Shown here piece by piece: positions 12,897 through 19,072 of a stretch of DNA of 28,526 nucleotides. The notes under the pieces are model-generated. The model was not told the DNA's origin. It worked only from the letters and a program-made list of their open reading frames with translations, and did not search any database. The stretch comes from a virus. The stretch lies in IMG/VR virus record IMGVR_UViG_3300045051_001327, positions 1-28,526 of that record, one strand, 5' to 3'. A program made the position numbers and the translations under genes. The stretch's first letter is position 1; each line of letters begins with the position of its first letter.

Positions 12897-14446
12897 GGAA
12901 AGAACCTCCCCAGCCAGCGTTCGAAACGCTCCGGCGTGTACGCCGAGAAGAGCATGTGGTCGGTCCCCGGAAAGTCTCTCCCGAAGGCCCACGGGTTCGG
13001 CTGGACGAAGTGGGCGATCCGGGTCGACTCCGGGTAGCAGAGGAACTGCGGCGTCCCCTCGTACCAGCCGACGATGTTCATCGCCGAGTGCGAGGTGAGC
13101 ATCCCCGAGCAGAGCTGGACGAGACGCGCGACTCCCGGGACCGTCAGACGATCGACAAGGCAGGTCACGCCGGGCAGGTCGAGCACGATCTCCCGGTGCG
13201 GCCGGTCCGCGCCGTAGGAGCGGCCGACCAAAACAACGGGAACACCGCGCTTCCGGCAGATCTCGAAGGCGGTCCTGTAGAGCTCCTCCGGAAGATTCCG
13301 CTCGAACGAGCTGGCCGAGATCGCCGCCAGCAGGAACGGCCGGACCGGCAGGAAGCGCTCCAGAATCTCGAGGTCCCCGGGGGACGGGTAGAACCGGAGG
13401 GGCTTCGGCTTGCAGCTCGGGAACCCCGGCGGATGGAAGATCTGGTCGGACGTCGGGTGTCCGCGGCGGCGGCGCTCCTGCGGGTCCGACGAGGCGATCC
13501 AGGGCGTCTCGTCGTGGATCCGAAGGAACTCTCGCCGGGGGTGCCACTCGAAGAGTTCCCTCGCGAACGGATTGTGGGAGTTCAGGAAGAGCGTCGCCCG
13601 ACGATCCGGACCGAGCGTCTCCAGACGCTCGTAGACGCTCGTCGAGTAGAGGTACATGAAAACGTCTCCGAGGCCGCCGCCCGCCTCGAACCGCATCTCC
13701 TTCGAAGTCGGCAGCGACGGGGGCGTGAAGTCGCCGAGAGTCAGCTTGACCCGGAGGCTCCTCTCGAGGAACGAGAGGAAACGGTCCCGGAATCGCGAGA
13801 CGTCCGGGAGCGACGGCTGGCCGTAGCGGACGCCGAGCTCCCGGAGGAGGCTTGTCCGGTCGTCGTCCGGACCGACGTAGGAGACCGGCGTGCCCATCGC
13901 GGCACACGGGAGCGCGACGTGCATCCGGGTCGTCGTCACGAGGGCCGCGCGGGCGTAGCGGTCGAGCGCCTCGACGGCAAGTCTCCACTTGTCGGCGAAC
14001 GGCGCCGCTGGGACGTTGTGCGTCCCTCCGGCGCGTCCGGGGACGTCGACGAAGATCTCGCCGGATCTCGGGCCGTCGTATCGCGGCAGCGTCAGGGTCG
14101 GACAGCCGATCAGCTCGCACTTCCAGCCGCGCTCGGCGAATCTCTGGTGGGAGACGGGGTCCCGCAGGCCGATCGGCCAAGGACTCCGTCCGAGCCAGTC
14201 CTTCGTCCGGCCGTCCATAAGATGCGCCGGGTAGTTGATTCCGGCGAAAAGGATCCGCGAGGCGTCCTGATCGAACGGCGCGAAGAGCATCCCGGCGGCG
14301 ACGCAGGGACCGTAGTCATCCCAGTACGGATTCGCCTCGTCCCGGAAGACGGCTCGCGACGGCCCCAGAAGACGGGAAAGCGCAGCGACCTGGAGAAGAT
14401 CCCCGAGGTTCTCCGCACGATCCCGATTGAACGTCATGATCCTCAC
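12893..14446 (-). CDS. Fusion: polysaccharide pyruvyltransferase-like plus GT9-like glycosyltransferase
   Basis: This is 517 residues, starting at the GTG at 14446 (GTGA overlap, GAGGT 6 nt upstream). Residues 1-200 look like a polysaccharide pyruvyltransferase: NLGDLLQVAALSRLLG at 13-28 and VTTTRMHVALPCAAMGTPVSYVG at 170-192 match the (S/T)xRxH...P..A.G.P motif of WcaK/PssK-like enzymes. Residues 250-517 resemble GT9 heptosyltransferases: GGGLGDVFMYLYST at 256-269, then LVGRSYG and, near 450-470, LTSHSAMNIVGWYEGTPQF, the GT9 donor loop. Pyruvyl transfer from phosphoenolpyruvate to a sugar and addition of a sugar could be combined in one polypeptide. The GT9 half is a weaker call than the pyruvyltransferase motif. 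Confidence 0.7.
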   Translation of the reverse strand: MRIMTFNRDRAENLGDLLQVAALSRLLGPSRAVFRDEANPYWDDYGPCVAAGMLFAPFDQDASRILFAGINYPAHLMDGRTKDWLGRSPWPIGLRDPVSHQRFAERGWKCELIGCPTLTLPRYDGPRSGEIFVDVPGRAGGTHNVPAAPFADKWRLAVEALDRYARAALVTTTRMHVALPCAAMGTPVSYVGPDDDRTSLLRELGVRYGQPSLPDVSRFRDRFLSFLERSLRVKLTLGDFTPPSLPTSKEMRFEAGGGLGDVFMYLYSTSVYERLETLGPDRRATLFLNSHNPFARELFEWHPRREFLRIHDETPWIASSDPQERRRRGHPTSDQIFHPPGFPSCKPKPLRFYPSPGDLEILERFLPVRPFLLAAISASSFERNLPEELYRTAFEICRKRGVPVVLVGRSYGADRPHREIVLDLPGVTCLVDRLTVPGVARLVQLCSGMLTSHSAMNIVGWYEGTPQFLCYPESTRIAHFVQPNPWAFGRDFPGTDHMLFSAYTPERFERWLGRFFP

Positions 14447-16164
14447 GACTGCACCTCGAGAAGTCTCTCCGCGGCCCGACGTGCCGCGACGTCCCAGGTG
14501 TACTTCGTCACAATCTTCTCGCGAAGCTCGTTAATCTTCAGACCGCGAGCTCCGACGGCGTCGCTCATCAAAACAGCAAGCTTCCTGATCGACCGGACCC
14601 CGAACCTCGAGAAGAGCTGATCCTTGTACCAGTCGGAGATCCAGTCGCCCTCCGGATACTTCTTCACGCCGTCCGGCTTAAAGAGGAGCGCCTCCGGACC
14701 GAAGATCTCCGTGTGGCAGGTGTTGTCCGGCACGATCACCGGCAGGCCGCAGGCTGCGGCCTCGGCCGCGGGCAGATTGAAGCCCTCGCCGCGCGAGGCC
14801 GAGACGTAGGCGTTCGCGCCGCAGTAGATCTTCGCCATCTCATGCTCGTCGAAGGAGCCCTCGAGCGTCCAGATCGGAACGTTGTAGTTCGCGAACTGTT
14901 TGTAGATCTTCGCGTTCCAGGCGGGCGGCGAGTGCGTCAGGCCGATGACGAGGTGGACGTTCCGCTTTCCTCGGAAAGCGAGCTCGGCGGCGTCGGCGAT
15001 AACGTCCCAACCCTTCCGGAAGCCCGGCAGACCGATCGTCAGGAAGACGAAGCCGTCCGGGACCCCGACCCGCCCGCGCCGGGCCGTCGAGATCAGGCGG
15101 CAGGGCAGGAGCGTCCGGCGTCCGAGCGGCCGGAAGATCGTCGGATCGACGCCAAGTGGCATGACCCGCATCGGCAGGCGGACGCCGGAGTCCCGGAAGA
15201 CCTCCGCGTTCCAGGACGACGGCGTCCAGAGCTCGTCGAAGTTCGCGTTCGCGCGCTTCACCATGTCCTCGTGTACACGGACCGAGGTCTCCTGCATCGT
15301 CCAGACGATCCGGTGCCGGTCTCCCCGGGAGACGTGGTCCGGTCCCATCATCCGCAGGAGCGGCGCCTTCGGAGAGATGAGGATGTTCTTGTGGACGTTG
15401 AGACGGGTCCGGAGGTCTTCCTTAACGTACACCGGCTCCTTGTGGGAGTCGTCGATCCGGACCGACATCGAGTTCGCCAGCCGGAAGAGGATTTCACGGT
15501 TGGCCTTTCCGTAGCCGGTATACTGGTACAGATGTCCCACCCACAAAACTCCCGGCGGAAACGTCTTCGGCTCGACCGGCTTCGGAGCTACCGCCGTGCT
15601 CGTCAGGTCCGAGATCTTCGGCGCCGGAACCGCGGTCGAAGTCTCGCCTGACGCCTTAAATTCCACAACAGCCTCGGCCATCGAGTCCATCGCACGCATC
15701 TCGTGCTCGCGCCAGACCCAGGTCCTCGGGAGTTGCAGAAAGGTCGTCCCGGTCTCCACGAGCGCGATCGCGAGCTCGACAGTCTCGTTCCCGGGCCGGA
15801 CCGCGTTCCGCTCCGCCCAGCGTGCCAGGAGCCGCCGCCCGGCCGCCGTCGGACGAATCAGGAGCGTGTCGAGCGAGATCCGGCCGATCCCGGAGAAGAC
15901 CCCCGGCCTCTTCGGTGGGGCGCCGATGCGGTCGACGAAGGCCGCGACGTCCCAGGTCTCGCGCAGGACCGGCCAGACGCGCGCCGAGTTGATCTGGCCG
16001 CCCGACGCGACGAACAGGAAGCAGTCCTTCTCGATCGTGAAGCGCTCGGCCGCGTCGACGAGCGCGGCGCAGACGGACGGCCCGGGGACGTGCGGACCGA
16101 CCGTGACTCCCTTGATGCGACCGAAGAGCGGCGAGGGGGATCCCTTGAACGTGACGACGATCAT
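14443..16164 (-). CDS. Fusion: GT-A-like N-terminus plus GT4 glycosyltransferase
   Basis: This is 573 residues, starting at the ATG at 16164 (ATGA overlap). The C-terminal half is a confident GT4: VLWVGHLYQYTGYGKANREI near 205, a second Rossmann strand FVFLTIGLPGFRKGWD near 370, and EMAKIYCGANAYVSASRGEG then FNLPAAEAAACGLPVIVPD near 440-475 with the donor glutamates. The first 160 residues are a separate domain (IVVTFKGSPSP, CFLFVASGG, LDTLLIRPTAAGRRLLARW, TFLQLPRTWVW) whose pattern resembles GT77-like nucleotide-diphospho-sugar transferases. A Pro/Ala-rich linker (about 175-200) joins them. Possibly two transfers by one protein. Confidence 0.8.
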   Translation of the reverse strand: MIVVTFKGSPSPLFGRIKGVTVGPHVPGPSVCAALVDAAERFTIEKDCFLFVASGGQINSARVWPVLRETWDVAAFVDRIGAPPKRPGVFSGIGRISLDTLLIRPTAAGRRLLARWAERNAVRPGNETVELAIALVETGTTFLQLPRTWVWREHEMRAMDSMAEAVVEFKASGETSTAVPAPKISDLTSTAVAPKPVEPKTFPPGVLWVGHLYQYTGYGKANREILFRLANSMSVRIDDSHKEPVYVKEDLRTRLNVHKNILISPKAPLLRMMGPDHVSRGDRHRIVWTMQETSVRVHEDMVKRANANFDELWTPSSWNAEVFRDSGVRLPMRVMPLGVDPTIFRPLGRRTLLPCRLISTARRGRVGVPDGFVFLTIGLPGFRKGWDVIADAAELAFRGKRNVHLVIGLTHSPPAWNAKIYKQFANYNVPIWTLEGSFDEHEMAKIYCGANAYVSASRGEGFNLPAAEAAACGLPVIVPDNTCHTEIFGPEALLFKPDGVKKYPEGDWISDWYKDQLFSRFGVRSIRKLAVLMSDAVGARGLKINELREKIVTKYTWDVAARRAAERLLEVQS

Positions 16165-16643
16165 CGACGTCCCCGCTTCTTCTTCGCCTTCTTCGGAGCG
16201 ACGTGCTTCCCGTTTCCGTGGATAGTCCCGGGTTCAATGGCGATGACGGCGGTGCCGACGTTCACGATCCAATTTAACTTGAGCTTCGGATCCCGGGCCT
16301 CCCGGGCGCCGGGGCACTTCGCCTCGTGGATCAGGCTGCACGGCTTCTTGCCGTCGTAGCCGTAGTTCTGGTGGACGCGGCGGAGGCACACCGGGCACAT
16401 CGAGATCGCGGGTCCGTCGCACTCGACGCAGACCGGCGGTCTGGCGGACGGGACGCAGGCGTCCGGGGAGGTGAGGGTGAGGGTGCTCGGGGGAGATGGA
16501 GAGGAGACCACGACGACGGAGCTGCCGGGGTCGTTCTGCTTCCGACGGACGCAGGACTCGTGAGCAAGGTTCATACGCTCGTCGGAGAGCATCGGCTCGC
16601 CGACCTGGATGTCCAGCTCGCAGAGTGCGCACTTGAACGACAT
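16161..16643 (-). CDS. Two-module zinc-finger protein
   Basis: The 160-residue protein starts at the ATG at 16643, 6 nt after AAGGAGCTGGTG. Its first module carries CALC at 5-8 and HESC at about 29, and a Ser/Pro-rich linker follows. Its second has CVECDGPAISMCPVC and CSLIHEAKC near 75-110, a B-box/treble-clef-like pair. The C-terminus is basic (KKAKKKRGRR). The stop overlaps the GT4 fusion start. It may be a regulator or adaptor for the glycan operon; that is inference. Confidence 0.75.
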   Translation of the reverse strand: MSFKCALCELDIQVGEPMLSDERMNLAHESCVRRKQNDPGSSVVVVSSPSPPSTLTLTSPDACVPSARPPVCVECDGPAISMCPVCLRRVHQNYGYDGKKPCSLIHEAKCPGAREARDPKLKLNWIVNVGTAVIAIEPGTIHGNGKHVAPKKAKKKRGRR

Positions 16644-16933
16644 CACCAGCTCCTTTCTTCCTCGAGCGCGCTCGCGACGACCGACGCGAGTGCGTCGATG
16701 TCCTCCGGCTCCTCGGCGGGAGGCTCGACGTTCAGTTCGAGGAGACAATGAATCAGCTTCGCGTCGACCGGGAAGTCCGCCTTGTTGAAGAAGTCGAGCG
16801 GCCAGCCGGTCAGCTTCCCGTTCTGCTCGAGGTCCCGACGGATGTACGAGCAGAGGAAGCAGGTCGGCTCCTTCGTCCGGATCAGCTCACGGAACGAGGC
16901 CGATCGCTCTAGCTCCCGAAGGACTTCGCCCAT
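16643..16933 (-). CDS. Hypothetical protein
   Basis: The 96-residue protein starts at the ATG at 16933, 25 nt inside the end of the preceding gene and 5 nt after GAGG. Two cysteines (CFLCSY near residue 25) and a basic helix precede an acidic end (EEPEDIDALASVVASALEEERSW). Its stop overlaps the next ATG by one base (TGATG). No family was recognised. Confidence 0.7.
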   Translation of the reverse strand: MGEVLRELERSASFRELIRTKEPTCFLCSYIRRDLEQNGKLTGWPLDFFNKADFPVDAKLIHCLLELNVEPPAEEPEDIDALASVVASALEEERSW

Positions 16934-17133
16934 TTCTCCCTCGCTTCTGTCTCTCGAAGGGCAATCTGCGCCCGCAGTGTCCCGAACTCCTCCATCTCCG
17001 CCGAGGTGAAGTCCCCGGTGGAGACCTTCCGCTCCAGGACGGCGTACCGGCGCCGGACCCGGTCGAGCTCCGTCCAACCCCGGGGCGTCTCGCGGACCGC
17101 CCCGAAGAGATCCCGCTGCTTCGGTCTCGCCAT
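16909..17133 (-). CDS. Hypothetical basic helical protein
   Basis: The 74-residue protein starts at the ATG at 17133 with GGAGG 5 nt upstream; a TTG at 17163 would extend it but lacks a good site. It is basic and helical (ELDRVRRRYAVLERKVSTGD, EMEEFGTLRAQIALRETEA), like small DNA-binding or coiled-coil phage proteins. It ends inside the next gene's start region. Confidence 0.7.
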   Translation of the reverse strand: MARPKQRDLFGAVRETPRGWTELDRVRRRYAVLERKVSTGDFTSAEMEEFGTLRAQIALRETEAREKWAKSFGS

Positions 17134-17159
17134 GGAAGCCTCCGTGTACACGGTCACTT

Positions 17160-17399
17160 TCAAAAGTCGTAGTCTGTTTCGAGCTCGTAGGTCTCAACCA
17201 TCCTCTGCACGACGGCGAGTTGCTTCGGCGTCAGCGGAGTCTTCGCCTCCAGTTGCCGAAGGACGCTGTCGATGAACTCCGCCTCCCACGAGGTCACGTC
17301 GACGTCCATGTGGTCGAGCTCCTTCACCAGCTCGAGTTGCTTCGAGACCAGCGCGCCGATCGCGCGGTCGACGTCGTCGAAGGGATTCACGTCGGTCAT
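17160..17399 (-). CDS. Small phage protein, WExEF...LTxKQ family (paralog)
   Basis: The 79-residue protein starts at the ATG at 17399, overlapping the TGA of the preceding gene (ATGA). The segment VTSWEAEFIDSVLRQL, then TPLTPKQLAVVQRMVETY, aligns with the protein at 7009-7188 at the tryptophan, EF, S, LTxKQ and VxxR positions. The N-terminal 40 residues are extra. The function is unknown; the recurrence suggests a small conserved module. Confidence 0.75.
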   Translation of the reverse strand: MTDVNPFDDVDRAIGALVSKQLELVKELDHMDVDVTSWEAEFIDSVLRQLEAKTPLTPKQLAVVQRMVETYELETDYDF

Positions 17400-17611
17400 G
17401 GTCTCACTTTTCTCCTCACCAGCTCGTCCGACATGAGTTGCACGTCGCTCTCGACGATCCGGACCATCTGCTTCAAACTGAAGGGCTCCGGAAGAATCTG
17501 CGGCATGAGGATCTCAGCCTCCCGCAGGAATTCCCGACCGGACTCGACACGGTCGACGAGCCAGTTGCTCGGCGCCGAACGGATCGTCTGGATCCAGAAT
17601 TCGTCGGTCAT
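17396..17611 (-). CDS. Hypothetical helical protein, first paralog of a tandem pair
   Basis: The 71-residue protein starts at the ATG at 17611, overlapping the TGA of the gene before it. It aligns loosely with its neighbour at 17608-17829: an RS...WL segment, a helix with E.E, and an ending EL.RRK. Both are helical and of equal length. They appear to be tandem duplicates with diverged sequence. The function is unknown. Confidence 0.7.
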   Translation of the reverse strand: MTDEFWIQTIRSAPSNWLVDRVESGREFLREAEILMPQILPEPFSLKQMVRIVESDVQLMSDELVRRKVRP

Positions 17612-17829
17612 AGAGCACTCGCCTTTCTCCGATCGAGCTCCTCGCGAAGAACGCGAAGCTCCCATTTGGCGTCCGCGACGGCCCGACGGAGCTCCGTCGA
17701 TTCGTACCAGCGCTGCCCACGAAGGAGCTGCTCCGACTCGTGGATCAGCCGTGTCGTCGTCGAGATCTGCTCGGCCAGCCAGGAATCCGTCGACGATCGA
17801 ACGAGCTTCCGGAAACGATCGGATGGCAT
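17608..17829 (-). CDS. Hypothetical helical protein, second paralog of a tandem pair
   Basis: The 73-residue protein starts at the ATG at 17829 with GGAGGT about 9 nt upstream and a TGATG overlap with the preceding stop. It contains RSSTDSWLAEQIS, TTTRLIHESEQLLRG and LRVLREELDRRK. The end is the part most similar to the neighbouring paralog at 17396-17611. The function is unknown. Confidence 0.7.
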   Translation of the reverse strand: MPSDRFRKLVRSSTDSWLAEQISTTTRLIHESEQLLRGQRWYESTELRRAVADAKWELRVLREELDRRKASAL

Positions 17830-18281
17830 CACAGGCCGACCTCCTGGATCCGGACGACCGCCTCGACGGCCCCGGCGTACTCCGGCGTCCCCTCGAGCGC
17901 CGCGAGGTCGAGGATCGTCTGGAGGCAGGTCCCGTTCCGACCGACCCGGATCGGTGCCCGAGCACCCGGGACGGTCTTCAGGATCGTCAGGCCGGACGCC
18001 TCGAAGGCCGCCGCGTCCATGCACTCGAGAACCAGGAAGCCCTCGTGACCGGCGAGCTCGTGCGGGTACTTCCCGCCGTGCAGCTCCCGCACGAGGCCGA
18101 GCCACTTCCGCTTCGAGATGCAGAAGTCGTTCGGCGCCGGGCAGGGACAGACGCCGGACCACTGACCAAGACAGCGGACGTTCTCGCGCCACAACCGACC
18201 TAAGACGGCGGCGCCTTTCGCGAGACGCGGCGGGATCATCGCCCGCTTCCGAGCGGCGATCGTCTCCTGGATCGTCGACAT
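17829..18281 (-). CDS. Hypothetical protein with Cys cluster
   Basis: The 150-residue protein starts at the ATG at 18281, 7 nt after GGAG, immediately after the stop of the nuclease gene. A cysteine cluster CLGQWSGVCPCPAPNDFC lies near residues 37-54. The remainder has KYPHELAGHEGFLVLECMD, GARAPIRVG and then a helix. The Cys set could bind a metal or an Fe-S cluster, but the spacing matches no family I know. Confidence 0.7.
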   Translation of the reverse strand: MSTIQETIAARKRAMIPPRLAKGAAVLGRLWRENVRCLGQWSGVCPCPAPNDFCISKRKWLGLVRELHGGKYPHELAGHEGFLVLECMDAAAFEASGLTILKTVPGARAPIRVGRNGTCLQTILDLAALEGTPEYAGAVEAVVRIQEVGL

Positions 18282-18282
18282 A

Positions 18283-18903
18283 TCAGGTCTCCGAACAGAG
18301 ATTCTCGAATTCCGACCGACTGACGATCAGACCGCCGACACGGAAACTCCCGTCGAGCAGGTACTCGACGACCTCCTCGGCGCACTTGACCGGACCGGCG
18401 AAAATTTTCGATGACGGAATCCGGAAGAGGCACCAGTCGAATTCCGCCGCCAGCTCGTCCTTCCGCCGGTCCACATCGATCTGCCGACCCCAGTGCCAAG
18501 CGGCACCGTCGCACTCGACCAGGACGGTGCGCTGGACGATCGAACCGGACTTCGGTTCCTCCGACCGGAGCCAGAAGTCGAAGGTGTACCGGTCGAGTCG
18601 GAAGTTACAGCAGAGAACGACCTTCCTGACGTCGTCGGAGACTTTAACTAGGGCGGTCTCCTCCGGACGTCCGGAGGAGTCGCGAGGATCCCAGCCGACG
18701 GTCCGTCTCCGGGAGAGCGCCTCGATCAGGCGGACCCCGAACAGAGCCTCGAGAGGTGAGCGGGATCGGAGACGAAGATCCGCCAGAGAAAGCGCCAGGA
18801 GCCGATCGGACTCCGGTCGGTCGAGACGGACCGGTTCGGCGGCGGCGACGTGGGCGTCGATCGCCGTACGGAACTCCGAGGTCAGACGTCGGGGGTCTCT
18901 CAT
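18283..18903 (-). CDS. DUF559/VSR-like PD-(D/E)XK nuclease
   Basis: The 206-residue protein has the endonuclease layout: SPLEALFGVRLIEAL at about 49-63, then RYTFDFWL near 105-112 (candidate Asp109) and VLVECDGAAWHWGRQIDVDRRKD in two parts at 127-149 with Glu130 and Asp132. The E-x-D-G-x-x-W/H then R...DRRRD pattern is typical of DUF559 and very-short-patch-repair-type nucleases. No basic DNA-recognition domain is fused. It lies just downstream of the repeat-rich intergenic region and primase gene, so a role in DNA processing or degradation of host DNA is plausible. The exact cleavage specificity is unknown. Confidence 0.72.
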   Translation of the reverse strand: MRDPRRLTSEFRTAIDAHVAAAEPVRLDRPESDRLLALSLADLRLRSRSPLEALFGVRLIEALSRRRTVGWDPRDSSGRPEETALVKVSDDVRKVVLCCNFRLDRYTFDFWLRSEEPKSGSIVQRTVLVECDGAAWHWGRQIDVDRRKDELAAEFDWCLFRIPSSKIFAGPVKCAEEVVEYLLDGSFRVGGLIVSRSEFENLCSET

Positions 18904-19072
18904 AACTCGTTTAAAGGACAGTTAGGACAGTTGGACAGTTTTTTCATTCCACGCTCTCGCGCGCGCGCACGCGCGCGCGTGAAGGTGATGAATCGGGAAT
19001 TCTGTCCAACTGTCCTAAAAACCGCAAAATTGACGAAATTTTCAAGTTTTCGCACCGCAACTGTCCTTTAAA
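18904..19072. repeat. Intergenic inverted iterons around alternating CG tract, candidate replication origin
   Basis: A 169-bp gene-free segment lies directly after the primase-helicase stop. Its outer arms TTTAAAGGACAGTT (18910-18923) and AACTGTCCTTTAAA (19059-19072) are perfect inverted copies. The inner arms 18922-18938 and 19002-19018 are a perfect 17-bp inverted pair. Together they give three GGACAG copies per side in opposite orientation. Between them is a 24-nt alternating pyrimidine-purine tract (18958-18981) that includes the palindrome CACGCGCGCGCGTG. An AT-rich run (19017-19050) follows. Iterons, AT-rich DNA and proximity to a primase-helicase fit a replication origin; a regulatory site is the alternative. 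Confidence 0.7.

Noticed and set aside
12956-14620. Open frame of 554 codons on the plus strand opposite the glycan genes
   Set aside because: It is the antisense shadow of a GC-rich minus-strand gene with clear motifs. The translation is Arg/Asp/Glu-rich low complexity and there is no ribosome site.
4947-16164. DNA-modifying glycosyltransferases acting on hypermodified bases together with ThyX
   Set aside because: ThyX is a normal thymidylate synthase type and no base hydroxymethylase, TET/JBP-like or pyrophosphorylase gene is visible. The enzymes resemble polysaccharide enzymes more than DNA glucosyltransferases.
17438-18925. Open frame of 495 codons on the plus strand
   Set aside because: It crosses six minus-strand genes with good starts and reads as Arg/Ser repeats, typical of antisense in GC-rich DNA.
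18957-18981. CG tract as an intrinsic terminator
   Set aside because: It is an alternating purine-pyrimidine tract without a following U-run, and it lies inside the inverted-iteron array.
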